This document shows, piece after piece, positions 1 through 9,103 of a DNA stretch of 64,000 nucleotides (position 1 is its first letter; each line of letters starts with the position of its first letter). Source of the stretch: an uncultured Prevotella sp. (GTDB lineage: Bacteria; Bacteroidota; Bacteroidia; Bacteroidales; Bacteroidaceae); assembly GCA_900540375.1 (NCBI GenBank), contig UQFS01000020.1, positions 1 to 64,000 of the forward strand, given 5' to 3'. Below the pieces are notes generated by a model. That model worked only from the letters and a program-made list of their open reading frames with translations. It ran no database searches and was not told the DNA's origin. The translations under genes were made by a program, and so were the position numbers.

Positions 1-103
<103 letters not shown>

Positions 104-117
104 TTTTTCAAATACCA

Positions 118-155
118 GAGCCCTTGAAGACAGCAATGTTTTCAAGGGCTTTCTT
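118..155 (+). terminator. Terminator of the rRNA operon
   Basis: Perfect 10-bp inverted repeat AGCCCTTGAA (119-128) / TTCAAGGGCT (141-150) with a 12-base loop, followed by TTCTT. Its place right after the 5S gene fits transcription termination of the rRNA operon. Confidence 0.75.
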
Positions 156-175
156 CGCCCCGTAAAGCAGCAGAC

Positions 176-266
176 CCTCCCTAAGAGGGAGGAAAAAGCA
201 ATACTGTAAAGCACAATTGCACTGAGTATTGCATGGTTTAGCATTTCTCTCCCTAAAAGGGAGAGA
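176..266. repeat. Two short related hairpins
   Basis: Two small palindromes share the core CTCCCTAAxAGGGAG: one at 176-192 (7-bp arms, 3-base loop) and one at 246-266 (9-bp arms TCTCTCCCT / AGGGAGAGA, 3-base loop). They lie between the 5S terminator and the 3' end of kdsB. They resemble small dispersed REP-like hairpins; no coding sequence is visible here. Confidence 0.4.
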
Positions 267-304
267 TAGAGGGTCGACTATGGAGGGGGCTACTATAGAA
301 GGTC

Positions 305-1051
305 TTATTGCCCTTTTTCTGCCAGAAACTCTTCGGCTCGCTCTAAATCTTTTGGCATATCGATGCCGATGGTCTCTACATTTGTGATGCCAACACGGAT
401 ATGGTATCCATTTTGCAGCCAACGTAGCTGCTCAAGACTCTCTGCTTTTTCCAATGAAGACATAGGGAGCGTGGTGATTTCTCTTAATATCTCACGGCGG
501 TAGGCATAGATGCCTAAGTGCTTGAGATAGGGGAAGTGCTCGAGCCATTCGGCCTCATCGATGCCACGTACAAACGGGATGACTGAACGTGAGAAGTAGA
601 GTGCAAAGCCCTGATTGTCGGTGACAATCTTCGGTGAGTTAATGTTCTTTACAGCCTCAATCGATTCAAAGGGCTTTCCAAGCGTAGCTATCTGAGTTTG
701 TGGATGCTTGAAGAGTTCACAGAGCGTCTCAATCTGAGAGGGCTGTATGAAAGGCTCGTCGCCTTGTACATTGATGATGACATCAGCATCAGTCTGGATT
801 TTTTCGGCTGCCTCTTCGATTCTGTCTGTACCACTCTTATGATCGGCTCTTGTCATGACTGCTTTTCCACCGAATGTAGTGACCGCATCGTAGATACGCT
901 GGTTATCTGTGGCTACCCACACGTCAGCTATCACTTTTTTCACCTGCTCATAGACATGCTGAATGATCGGCTTTCCACCAAGTTGAGCCAATGGCTTTCC
1001 AGGGAAGCGCGTGGATGCATAACGTGCCGGAATGATCGCTATAAATTTCAT
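305..1051 (-). CDS. kdsB: 3-deoxy-manno-octulosonate cytidylyltransferase
   Basis: Activates Kdo with CTP to CMP-Kdo for lipid A-core assembly; a cytoplasmic enzyme of about 250 residues. The N-terminal nucleotide-binding motif IIPARYASTRFPGKPL is intact, as are the NVQGDEPFI segment and a C-terminal region typical of KdsB. The protein has 248 residues, normal length. I chose the ATG at 1051 rather than the upstream one at 1084: it puts the conserved motif at the N terminus, and the -7 promoter element (1082-1089) overlaps the longer version. The gene is transcribed divergently from the MORN-repeat gene. It is monocistronic as far as the window shows. Confidence 0.93.
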   Translation of the reverse strand: MKFIAIIPARYASTRFPGKPLAQLGGKPIIQHVYEQVKKVIADVWVATDNQRIYDAVTTFGGKAVMTRADHKSGTDRIEEAAEKIQTDADVIINVQGDEPFIQPSQIETLCELFKHPQTQIATLGKPFESIEAVKNINSPKIVTDNQGFALYFSRSVIPFVRGIDEAEWLEHFPYLKHLGIYAYRREILREITTLPMSSLEKAESLEQLRWLQNGYHIRVGITNVETIGIDMPKDLERAEEFLAEKGQ

Positions 1052-1081
1052 ATTGACTGTTATTAATGGTTCTATCTCGTG

Positions 1082-1089
1082 CAAAGTTA
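1082..1089 (-). promoter_or_regulatory. Promoter -7 element of kdsB
   Basis: Minus strand TAACTTTG matches the Bacteroidetes -7 consensus TAnnTTTG and lies about 30 bases ahead of the chosen kdsB start. No clear TTTG -33 element is visible. Confidence 0.55.
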
Positions 1090-1166
1090 CGAAATCTTCC
1101 TCTGATTCTGCTTATTTATTTTTGTTAAATAGTAGTGTTTATCGTTTAATTTTTTGTTTACATGTT

Positions 1167-1195
1167 TTTGGTTTCAATTTTTCTTATTATCTTTG
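1167..1195 (+). promoter_or_regulatory. Promoter of the MORN-repeat gene
   Basis: TTTG at 1167-1170 and TATCTTTG at 1188-1195, spaced 17 bases, approximate the Bacteroidetes -33/-7 consensus. It lies 28 bases upstream of the GTG start. Confidence 0.55.
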
Positions 1196-1223
1196 AGCGT
1201 AGAATTCATTTATTTATTACGAA

Positions 1224-2345
1224 GTGAGAAATCGAATCATTGCAATAATACTTTCCTTAGCTTCTATAACGAGCTATGCACAAAAGATATCCTTAGGTTC
1301 GTGCACTATTGTGGAACAAGGTGTCAAAGGAACCTATAATGGTGAGATGGCTTCCGGCAAGCCACAGGGCAAGGGCAGTGTTCTCTATGAAAATGGCAAT
1401 AAATATGAGGGCGAGTTTGTCAAAGGCAAGCGTAATGGTTATGGCGTTTACACCTTTGCCGATGGTGAAAAATACGAAGGTCAATGGCTGCTCAATCAGC
1501 AGCATGGACAAGGCACTTACTATTTTAGTAACAACAACAAGTATGTAGGCTTGTGGTTCCGTGATTATCAGGAAGGCCATGGGGTGATGTATTACTTTAA
1601 TGGTGACAAGTATGACGGTAACTGGTACCATGATATGCGCCAAGGTAAAGGGCGCTACACTTATGCCAACGGAGCTTATTACCAAGGGCTATGGAAAGCA
1701 GACAAAAAGGAGGGAAAAGGATTCTTTGACTGGGGCGATGGTACCACCTATGACGGAGAGTGGGCAGATAACCAGCGTTGTGGATACGGAGTCAACAAGT
1801 ATGGTGACGGTGATGTATATCGTGGTGAGTGGAAAGATGATATCCAACAAGGACGGGGTATCTATCTGTTTCAGAACGGTGATCAATATGAGGGAGACTA
1901 TGACCAGGGCGAGCGTACGGGGGAAGGCATCTTCAAATACGCTAATGGAGACCGCTATACGGGACATTTCGTCGAGGGCGACCGCGATGGTGACGGTGCC
2001 TTTGTCTGGGCCAACGGCGATAAGTATGAGGGCTTGTGGAAGAAAGATTTACAGAATGGACATGGCAGGCTGACGAAGAAAAACGGTGATGTCTTTGAGG
2101 GAGAGTTCGTCAATGGTAAGATAGAGGGCGAAGTGATCATTCATTACGCAGACGGGACCCGTTTTAAAGGTTACTATCGCAATGGCATGCGCAATGGTAA
2201 GGCTATTGAGGAGACCAAGGACGGCAAACGCTTTGAAGGTTCTTATCTCAACGATGTGCGTGACGGTAAGTTCGTGGAGAAAGACCGCGACGGTCAGATC
2301 ATGGCTCACGGTTATTATGAAAATGGCCGGCGGTTTAACGAATAA
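1224..2345 (+). CDS. Secreted MORN-repeat protein
   Basis: 373 residues starting with a Sec signal peptide (MRNRIIAIILSLASITSYAQ, cleavage near residue 20) and GTG as start codon. The rest is almost entirely MORN repeats: from about residue 37 I count 14 consecutive units of exactly 23 residues with the pattern YxGxWxxGxxxGxGxxxxxxG, followed by a short tail. MORN repeats form an elongated beta-hairpin scaffold that binds lipids or proteins in other systems. A periplasmic or surface structural role is inferred; no enzyme domain is present. It is followed after 34 bases by glgB on the same strand, but nothing links the two functionally. Confidence 0.85.
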   Translation: MRNRIIAIILSLASITSYAQKISLGSCTIVEQGVKGTYNGEMASGKPQGKGSVLYENGNKYEGEFVKGKRNGYGVYTFADGEKYEGQWLLNQQHGQGTYYFSNNNKYVGLWFRDYQEGHGVMYYFNGDKYDGNWYHDMRQGKGRYTYANGAYYQGLWKADKKEGKGFFDWGDGTTYDGEWADNQRCGYGVNKYGDGDVYRGEWKDDIQQGRGIYLFQNGDQYEGDYDQGERTGEGIFKYANGDRYTGHFVEGDRDGDGAFVWANGDKYEGLWKKDLQNGHGRLTKKNGDVFEGEFVNGKIEGEVIIHYADGTRFKGYYRNGMRNGKAIEETKDGKRFEGSYLNDVRDGKFVEKDRDGQIMAHGYYENGRRFNE

Positions 2346-2379
2346 TATGATTGAAACCTAAATACATAAACTTTATATT

Positions 2380-4455
2380 ATGGTGAAGAAATCCAAATCT
2401 ACAGGTGATAGCAAAGTGCTGAACGCCGCCTCTACTGCGCAGCCCCAGCACATTGGCATTGTGGCTCACGATCCTTATCTTGAGCCCTTTGAGGATGCCA
2501 TTCGTGGTCGACATGATCATGTGGCTTGGAAAATATCACAGTTGACGAATCAGGGCAAGGAGACATTGTCGGATTTTGCCAATGGTTATCAATACTATGG
2601 TCTTCACAGAATCCCTCGCGGGTGGGTCTTCCGTGAGTGGGCTCCCAATGCTACGGATATCTATCTCGTCGGTGATTTCAACGATTGGACGGAAACGGAG
2701 CAATATCGTTGCAAGCGCATACCCAACACTGGTAACTGGGAGCTGCGGCTTCCGGTGCGTGCCATGAAGCATGGCGATCTCTTCAAGATGCATGTGAAAT
2801 GGGATGGCGGTCAGGGAGAACGTATTCCGGCTTGGGCTACACGAGTGGTGCAGGACGATAAGACAAAGATCTTCTCCGCACAGGTGTGGGCTCCCCAAAA
2901 GGCTTATCAGTGGAAGGTGAAGTCTTTCCGTCCTTCTAAGGATCCGTTGCTTATCTACGAATGTCATATAGGTATGGCTCAGGATGCCGAGAAGGTTGGC
3001 ACCTATAGAGAGTTTAAAGACAATGTGTTGCCGAGAATCGTGAAAGACGGCTACAACTGCATGCAGGTCATGGCTATTCAGGAGCATCCTTACTATGGCA
3101 GTTTTGGCTATCATGTGAGTTCGTTTTTTGCTCCGTCGAGCAGATTCGGTGCTCCAGAAGAGTTGAAAGAACTCATCGATGCTGCTCATGAGCAGGGCAT
3201 AGCCGTCATTATGGATATTGTCCATTCTCATGCCGTGAAGAATGAGGTCGAAGGATTGGGGAATCTTGCCGGTGATCCTAACCAATATTTCTATCCTGGT
3301 GACCGCCATGAGCATCCGGCATGGGATAGCCTGTGCTTTGATTATGGTAAGGATGATGTCATCCATTTCCTGCTGAGCAACTGCAAGTACTGGTTGGATG
3401 AATTCCATTTTGATGGATTCCGCTTCGATGGTGTCACTTCCATGCTGTACTATAGCCATGGACTGGGAGAGGCCTTTACCAACTATGGTGATTACTTCAA
3501 CGGACACGAAGACGACAATGCTATCTGCTATCTGACGATGGTCAACAAACTCATTCATGAGGTGAACCCCTCTGCTGTGACAATAGCGGAAGAGGTGAGT
3601 GGTATGCCGGGGCTGGCGGCCAAGTACGAGGATGGCGGCTATGGCTTTGATTATCGTTTGGCGATGAATATTCCCGATTACTGGATCAAGACGATCAAGG
3701 AGAAACGGGATGAGGACTGGAAGCCGAGCAGTATCTTCTGGGAGGTTAAGAACCGGCGCGCTGACGAGGAAACTATCTCGTATTGTGAGAGCCATGACCA
3801 AGCCTTGGTAGGCGACAAAACTATCATCTTCCGTCTGATAGATGCTGATATGTACTGGCACTTTAAACGTGGAGATGAAAACGAGATGGTACGCCGCGGT
3901 ATTGCTCTGCACAAGATGATACGGCTGGTGACATTGGGTGCTATCAATGGTGGCTACCTTAACTTCATGGGCAACGAGTTTGGACATCCGGAATGGATCG
4001 ACTTCCCGAGAGAAGGCAATGGTTGGAGCTATAAATATGCCCGCCGTCAGTGGAATCTTGTGGATAATCCGGACTTGGACTACCATTACCTTGGAGATTT
4101 CGACCGTGAGATGCTGCGTGTGATCAAGAGTGAGCCGCAATTTAACTTGACACCCGTGCAGGAGATCTGGCACAATGACGGTGATCAGATCTTGGCTTTC
4201 GAAAGAGGTAATCTGGTCTTCGTCTTTAACTTCTCGCCAACCCGGTCCTACACCGATTACGGCTTCCTGGTAAAGGAGGGAAGTTATCATGCTGTGCTGA
4301 ATACCGATGCGAAGTGCTTCGGTGGTTACGGCTTTGCAGATGACAGTGTAGAGCATTTCACCAATCCCGATCCTCTGTATGCCAAAGACCATAAGGGTTG
4401 GCTGAAACTCTATATTCCGGCCCGCTCAGCAGTGGTGCTTAAAAAGAGTGAATAA
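2380..4455 (+). CDS. glgB: 1,4-alpha-glucan branching enzyme
   Basis: Makes alpha-1,6 branches in glycogen (GH13). 691 residues: an N-terminal CBM48-like domain (WVFREWAPNATDIYLVGDFNDW, about residues 80-105), a central barrel with DGFRFDGVTSM (about 345-355, nucleophile Asp), AEEVSG (about 403-408, acid/base Glu) and CESHDQ (about 469), and a C-terminal beta domain. Length and motif style (GDFNDW, DGFRFDGVTSMLY) resemble the eukaryotic-type branching enzymes (GH13_8) more than the E. coli type. The other glycogen genes, synthase and phosphorylase, lie 10 kb downstream beyond the ATP synthase operon. The next gene follows after 23 bases. Confidence 0.95.
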   Translation: MVKKSKSTGDSKVLNAASTAQPQHIGIVAHDPYLEPFEDAIRGRHDHVAWKISQLTNQGKETLSDFANGYQYYGLHRIPRGWVFREWAPNATDIYLVGDFNDWTETEQYRCKRIPNTGNWELRLPVRAMKHGDLFKMHVKWDGGQGERIPAWATRVVQDDKTKIFSAQVWAPQKAYQWKVKSFRPSKDPLLIYECHIGMAQDAEKVGTYREFKDNVLPRIVKDGYNCMQVMAIQEHPYYGSFGYHVSSFFAPSSRFGAPEELKELIDAAHEQGIAVIMDIVHSHAVKNEVEGLGNLAGDPNQYFYPGDRHEHPAWDSLCFDYGKDDVIHFLLSNCKYWLDEFHFDGFRFDGVTSMLYYSHGLGEAFTNYGDYFNGHEDDNAICYLTMVNKLIHEVNPSAVTIAEEVSGMPGLAAKYEDGGYGFDYRLAMNIPDYWIKTIKEKRDEDWKPSSIFWEVKNRRADEETISYCESHDQALVGDKTIIFRLIDADMYWHFKRGDENEMVRRGIALHKMIRLVTLGAINGGYLNFMGNEFGHPEWIDFPREGNGWSYKYARRQWNLVDNPDLDYHYLGDFDREMLRVIKSEPQFNLTPVQEIWHNDGDQILAFERGNLVFVFNFSPTRSYTDYGFLVKEGSYHAVLNTDAKCFGGYGFADDSVEHFTNPDPLYAKDHKGWLKLYIPARSAVVLKKSE

Positions 4456-4478
4456 CTTCATTGTTGTAGATAAATTCA

Positions 4479-5642
4479 ATGATTAATAATCGCAAAAATG
4501 GCATCGTCACGATGAGAGTGACGTGTGCCATTTTCTTCGTCTTTTTTACATTCTTATATCTCTATGATTATCAGGCAGACATAATGTCTGTCATCCAGCA
4601 TGTGTTGTCTCAGGGCGCTACCCATTATAACAGGCTGATAGGCGCTGTGCTGATAACGGTCGTGCTGTGGCTATTGCAACTCACACTTTACAGTTTCATA
4701 CGTTTGGAAAGGGTAGGGCATGCCTTGAGCTATTTCCCTTCGCTACTGTTGCTGGCCATACTGACGGATGTGACACGTGATGTGGGTACGGAATCATACA
4801 TAGGCTGCTGGGCATGGTTGTTCCCATTGTTGATGATCGTCTATGCTGTCGTTATTTGGTTCTGTCGCCAAATGGAAAGTTTGGATAGCTCTCCCTTTGT
4901 CACCGAGAGCAGTAGTCGGTTGCTATGGCAGAATTTGGCGATCATGGCCGCGATGATGCTGATGACGTGTAGCATTGGCTGCTCGGACGAGGTGTTCCAT
5001 TATCGGATGAGAATGGAGAATGATTTGAGCAATCAAAGATACGAAGAAGCGCAGCAGGTGGGCGTTAATGAGGAAAAGGCAGATAGCAGTCTAACCTTTC
5101 TGAGAATATGGGCATTGGCAGGTACGCACCAGCTTGGTGAGAAACTCTTTGATTATCCTTTGGTTGGCGGTTCTGGTGCCATGTTACCAAATGGCTCTTC
5201 TGTTAAAGTAATGATGGCTTCGACAGAACCAGTTTATAAAATGCTGGGTGTCTATTTCAAACAGCGGATGCGTCCGCGGCACTATTTTGAGAAATTGCAT
5301 CAAAAATGGTGGGCAACCAAAGCGTCCAACGATTGGCTGCTGTGTGCTTATCTGCTGGACTGCGACGTTGATGCCTTTGCTCATAACATCACAAAATATT
5401 ATCGGTTGGACAGCCACCTGCCTAAACATTATCGTGAGGCACTGATCCTATATACCCATCTTCGGGAACATCCTTATCTCGTTTATCACGACGCGGTGAT
5501 GGATGCCGATTACGAGGATTATCAGGATATGAGTAAGAAATACGCTAATCCTAAGGAGCGGTACTCTGAGTTGAAAGATACGTATGGGAAGACCTACTGG
5601 TTCTATTTCTTTACCCACAGACGTGTTGTCTATAAAAAGTAG
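4479..5642 (+). CDS. DUF6057-like integral membrane protein
   Basis: 387 residues. Hydrophobic segments at about 14-32, 52-72, 82-96, 105-128 and 150-168 indicate an N-terminal membrane domain of about five helices. It is followed by a soluble helical domain of about 220 residues containing RYEEAQQVG and a tyrosine-rich C terminus, which looks like solenoid repeats. I recognise the pattern as a Bacteroidetes DUF6057-like protein; its function is unknown. It sits 23 bases after glgB and is probably cotranscribed. The ATG at 4479 is used; an ATG 11 codons later (MRVTCAIFF) is an equally possible start. Confidence 0.65.
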   Translation: MINNRKNGIVTMRVTCAIFFVFFTFLYLYDYQADIMSVIQHVLSQGATHYNRLIGAVLITVVLWLLQLTLYSFIRLERVGHALSYFPSLLLLAILTDVTRDVGTESYIGCWAWLFPLLMIVYAVVIWFCRQMESLDSSPFVTESSSRLLWQNLAIMAAMMLMTCSIGCSDEVFHYRMRMENDLSNQRYEEAQQVGVNEEKADSSLTFLRIWALAGTHQLGEKLFDYPLVGGSGAMLPNGSSVKVMMASTEPVYKMLGVYFKQRMRPRHYFEKLHQKWWATKASNDWLLCAYLLDCDVDAFAHNITKYYRLDSHLPKHYREALILYTHLREHPYLVYHDAVMDADYEDYQDMSKKYANPKERYSELKDTYGKTYWFYFFTHRRVVYKK

Positions 5643-5749
5643 ATATAGAATAAAACACTATAGAAAGTTACATATAGGTTACAAATAGGGAATTTTTAAC
5701 TCATATTGCACGAATTGTCCGTTAAAGCATTATAAAAATGGGATTTTCG

Positions 5750-5781
5750 TTTGAGTTGTTTCTGATAAATTGTTATCTTTG
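5750..5781 (+). promoter_or_regulatory. Promoter of pfkA
   Basis: TTTG at 5750-5753 and TATCTTTG at 5774-5781, spaced 20 bases; a near-perfect Bacteroidetes vegetative promoter 66 bases before the start codon. Confidence 0.75.
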
Positions 5782-5847
5782 CGTGACGAAAACATATAGA
5801 AACACATAACATCATAATATTAGTAAATTCTAAAAAGAAAAGACGAT

Positions 5848-6825
5848 ATGGCAAAGATTCAGACAATTGGTATACTGACTTCCGGGGGTGATGCTCCCGG
5901 AATGAACGCTGCTATCCGTGCCGTTACACGTGCCGGTATCTGCAATGGCTTCAAAGTAAAAGGCATCTTCCGTGGCTATGACGGTCTGATCAATGATGAA
6001 GTTCAGCCGTTTACAACGGAAAATGTGTCCGGTATCATTCGTGACGGCGGTACGATTTTGCGTACAGCGCGTTCAAAAGAGTTCATGACTCCGGAGGGAC
6101 GTGAGAAAGCTTATCAGACGATCAAGAAAGAAGAGATTGATGCTTTGGTAGTGATTGGTGGTAACGGTTCCTTGACGGGTGCCCGTGACTTTGCGCGCGA
6201 GTATGATCTCTGCTGCATCGGTTTGCCAGGGACAATTGATAACGACCTTTACGGTACGGATTCTACTATAGGATATGATACCACTTTAAACACGATTGTG
6301 GAGTGTGTGGATCGTATTCGCGACACTGCCCAGAGCCATGAGCGTATCTTCTTCGTGGAGGTGATGGGACGTGATGCTGGCTTCCTTGCTCAGAATTCAG
6401 CCATTGCAAGTGGAGCAGAAGCTGCCATTATCCCAGAGGACTCTACGGATGTAGACCAGCTGGCACAGTTCATGGAGCGTGGTATCAGAAAGTCAAAACG
6501 CAGCTGCATCGTTATCGTGTCGGAAAGTCCGAAGTGCGGTGCGCTTTACTATGCAGACCGTGTGCGCAAGGAATTCCCAGGCTATGACGTACGCGTCTCT
6601 ATCCTTGGGCATCTTCAGCGTGGAGGCCGTCCGTCGGCTCATGACCGCATCTTGGCCAGTCGTACTGGCGTGGGTGCCGTGCAGGCCATCATGCAGGGTC
6701 AGCGTAATATTATGGTCGGTATTCGTAATAATGAGGTGGTGTATGTTCCCTTGTCGGAAGCCATCCGCTCTGATAAGCCGTTTGACAGAGGGCTCATTAC
6801 CGTGCTCGATGAACTGAGCATTTAA
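5848..6825 (+). CDS. pfkA: ATP-dependent 6-phosphofructokinase
   Basis: Phosphorylates fructose 6-phosphate in glycolysis. 325 residues, standard bacterial length. Visible motifs: TSGGDAPGMNA (residues 11-21, nucleotide site), GGNGSLTG (about 107-114) and LPGTIDNDL (catalytic Asp). Gly at the two positions that distinguish donors (GGNGS rather than GGDDS, PGTIDND rather than PKTIDND) predicts ATP rather than pyrophosphate as donor. One departure from the E. coli enzyme is Asn in place of Asp in the GGDGS motif. It has its own promoter and stands between the glycogen branching enzyme pair and the ATP synthase operon. Confidence 0.95.
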   Translation: MAKIQTIGILTSGGDAPGMNAAIRAVTRAGICNGFKVKGIFRGYDGLINDEVQPFTTENVSGIIRDGGTILRTARSKEFMTPEGREKAYQTIKKEEIDALVVIGGNGSLTGARDFAREYDLCCIGLPGTIDNDLYGTDSTIGYDTTLNTIVECVDRIRDTAQSHERIFFVEVMGRDAGFLAQNSAIASGAEAAIIPEDSTDVDQLAQFMERGIRKSKRSCIVIVSESPKCGALYYADRVRKEFPGYDVRVSILGHLQRGGRPSAHDRILASRTGVGAVQAIMQGQRNIMVGIRNNEVVYVPLSEAIRSDKPFDRGLITVLDELSI

Positions 6826-6913
6826 AACTCTTACAAATGTACGGAAGATGTTCACAAATTCTCCTTTTTCATGTCATTAATGTGAATAATCACTCTAAAG
6901 TATGTTAAAGGAG

Positions 6914-6944
6914 TTTGGTGGTAAAGGTATTTTCCGTATATTTG
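6914..6944 (+). promoter_or_regulatory. Promoter of the ATP synthase operon
   Basis: TTTG at 6914-6917 and TATATTTG at 6937-6944, spaced 19 bases, match the Bacteroidetes consensus and leave a leader of about 75 bases before atpD. Confidence 0.75.
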
Positions 6945-7022
6945 TATTTGTAAATGAATAGAGAGACATCATAGGATGTGTCTTATAGAGAAAGAATAAG
7001 TTAACATTAAATCATATAGCGT

Positions 7023-8552
7023 ATGTCACAGATAAACGGGCGTATCTCGCAGATTATCGGACCAGTCATCGACGTGTACTTTGACACACAGGGACAGGAT
7101 CCTGAGAAGGTATTGCCTAAGATTTACGAGGCATTGAAAGTAAAACGACCCGATGGCCGTGATCTGATCATGGAAGTGCAGCAGCATATCGGTGAGGACA
7201 CGGTACGTTGTGTGGCTATGGATAATACCGATGGCTTGCAGCGTGGTCTGGATGTGATTTCTACTGGCAGTCCTATCACAATGCCGGTCGGTGAACAAAT
7301 CAAAGGTCGAATGATGAATGTCATTGGCCAGCCTATCGACGGCATGAAGCCGCTCAATATGGAGGGCAGTTATCCTATTCACCGTGGAGCCCCAAAGTTT
7401 GAGGACCTCTCCACACATAAGGAGATGCTTCCTACCGGTATCAAGGTCATCGACTTGCTCGAGCCTTATATGAAAGGTGGTAAGATTGGTCTGTTTGGTG
7501 GTGCTGGTGTCGGTAAGACCGTGTTGATCATGGAGCTGATCAACAATATCGCCAAAGGACATGACGGCTATTCTGTCTTTGCCGGTGTCGGTGAGCGTAC
7601 GCGTGAGGGTAATGACCTGATCCGTGATATGCTTGATGCAGGCGTTATCCGCTATGGCGAGAAGTTTAGGAAGGCCATGGATGAAGGCAAATGGGATCTG
7701 AGTCTCGTTGACCCGGAAGAGTTGAGCAAGAGTCAGGCCACCCTTGTCTATGGTCAGATGAATGAACCTCCTGGGGCACGTGCCTCTGTGGCTCTCTCCG
7801 GTTTGACCGTTGCAGAGGAGTTCCGCGACCATGGTGGTAAGAATGGTGCTCCTGCCGACATCATGTTCTTTATCGATAACATCTTCCGTTTTACACAGGC
7901 AGGTTCAGAGGTATCCGCATTGTTGGGACGTATGCCTTCTGCTGTGGGTTACCAACCGACGTTGGCTTCGGAGATGGGTGCCATGCAGGAACGTATCACC
8001 TCCACAAAGAATGGATCCATCACCTCTGTGCAGGCTGTGTATGTACCTGCTGATGACCTTACCGATCCTGCTCCAGCTACGACGTTCTCACACTTGGACG
8101 CTACGACGGTGCTTGACCGTAAGATCACGGCATTGGGTATTTATCCAGCTGTGGATCCTTTAGCCAGTACATCACGTATTCTTGATCCGCTGATTGTCGG
8201 CAAAGAACACTATGAATGCGCTCAGCGCGTGAAGGAAACCCTTCAGCACTATAATGAGCTGCAGGATATCATTGCCATCTTGGGTATGGATGAGCTTTCT
8301 GACGAGGATCGCTTGGTTGTGAACCGTGCCCGCCGTGTGCAGAGATTTTTGTCTCAGCCATTCGCCGTTGCCGAGCAGTTCACCAATGTACCAGGTGTGA
8401 TGGTGAGCATCGAAGACACTATCAAGGGCTTTAACGCCATCCTCGACGGTGAGGTCGATGACCTGCCTGAGCAGGCCTTCATGAACGTCGGTACGATCGA
8501 AGATGCTATTGCCAAGGGTAAGAAACTGCTCGATGCCGCAAAGAATGCTTAA
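7023..8552 (+). CDS. atpD: F1F0 ATP synthase subunit beta
   Basis: Catalytic subunit of the membrane ATP synthase. The P-loop GGAGVGKT is at residues 159-166, GERTREGNDL at about 195 and the ALLGRMPSAVGYQPTL segment follows. At 509 residues it is longer than the usual 460-480; part of the excess is an insertion around residues 212-240 (RYGEKFRKAMDEGKWDLSLV), common in Bacteroidetes beta subunits. It is the first gene of an eight-subunit operon, unlike E. coli where beta is near the end. Expression is likely from the promoter at 6914. Confidence 0.97.
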   Translation: MSQINGRISQIIGPVIDVYFDTQGQDPEKVLPKIYEALKVKRPDGRDLIMEVQQHIGEDTVRCVAMDNTDGLQRGLDVISTGSPITMPVGEQIKGRMMNVIGQPIDGMKPLNMEGSYPIHRGAPKFEDLSTHKEMLPTGIKVIDLLEPYMKGGKIGLFGGAGVGKTVLIMELINNIAKGHDGYSVFAGVGERTREGNDLIRDMLDAGVIRYGEKFRKAMDEGKWDLSLVDPEELSKSQATLVYGQMNEPPGARASVALSGLTVAEEFRDHGGKNGAPADIMFFIDNIFRFTQAGSEVSALLGRMPSAVGYQPTLASEMGAMQERITSTKNGSITSVQAVYVPADDLTDPAPATTFSHLDATTVLDRKITALGIYPAVDPLASTSRILDPLIVGKEHYECAQRVKETLQHYNELQDIIAILGMDELSDEDRLVVNRARRVQRFLSQPFAVAEQFTNVPGVMVSIEDTIKGFNAILDGEVDDLPEQAFMNVGTIEDAIAKGKKLLDAAKNA

Positions 8553-8591
8553 TGATATGTTGCTCTCATTTAGAATATTAAAATTATTCCT

Positions 8592-8831
8592 ATGTTGAGA
8601 TTAAAGATTGTATCACCAGAGAAAGTCATTTACGACGGCGAGGTAGAGAGCGTGAAGGTTCCCGGGACACGGGGGGCTTTTGAAATCCTCAACAATCACG
8701 CTCCCATTATCTCTTCTCTTGGAGATGGCAAGGTGGAGTTTACTGCTTCTCAGGGCTCACAAAGCATAGATGTGCATGGGGGCTTTGTAGAGGTGAAGAA
8801 AAACGAAGTGTGCCTTTGCGTGGAAGTGTGA
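8592..8831 (+). CDS. atpC: F1F0 ATP synthase subunit epsilon, short form
   Basis: 79 residues covering only the N-terminal beta-sandwich (MLRLKIVSPEKVIYDGEVESV, FEILNNHAPIISSL). The C-terminal helical hairpin that inhibits ATP hydrolysis in the ~135-residue E. coli protein is absent. The stop codon overlaps the next gene start as GTGA, so this is a natural end rather than a frameshift. Short epsilon subunits are usual in Bacteroidetes. Its role is coupling F1 to the c-ring. Confidence 0.93.
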   Translation: MLRLKIVSPEKVIYDGEVESVKVPGTRGAFEILNNHAPIISSLGDGKVEFTASQGSQSIDVHGGFVEVKKNEVCLCVEV

Positions 8832-9091
8832 TATTCGTCAGCGTCTTGCTCTTTGTGACGCTGGGCGTGGCATGGGTTAAAGGCTATGACTTTGTGATGA
8901 AGCATGCACCAAAAGCATTGCCGAGGTTCTATTTCCTATTGGCCTTGATGAGGGTGCTACTCATTGCAACATGGACAGCATGTTACGTATTGCTGGTTTC
9001 ACAAAGCGCGGATGAGTCAAGGTCTTTCGTCGTCATGATTCTCATCATGTATGTGGCGATGATGACGGTCACACTGATAATCAGACATTAA
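8828..9091 (+). CDS. Small membrane protein in the ATP synthase operon (AtpI-like position)
   Basis: About 87 residues with three hydrophobic segments (IFVSVLLFVTLGVAWV, FYFLLALMRVLLIATWTACYVLLV, FVVMILIMYVAMMTVTLII). I place the start at the GTG at 8828 because it overlaps the atpC stop as GTGA, a typical translational coupling; a GTG at 8810 would add six residues. It sits just before atpB, where other bacteria carry atpI (c-ring assembly or Mg channel). Sequence similarity to AtpI is not evident by eye, so an AtpI-like assembly role is inference from position and topology. Confidence 0.7.
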   Translation: MIFVSVLLFVTLGVAWVKGYDFVMKHAPKALPRFYFLLALMRVLLIATWTACYVLLVSQSADESRSFVVMILIMYVAMMTVTLIIRH

Positions 9092-9103
9092 AATGTTTGG
9101 ACA

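Noticed and set aside
2536..4392. 618-codon open frame antisense to glgB
   Set aside because: Shadow of glgB codon bias; glgB is intact with all catalytic motifs.
5848..6825. Pyrophosphate-dependent phosphofructokinase
   Set aside because: Both donor-determining positions are Gly (GGNGS, PGTIDND), which indicates ATP.
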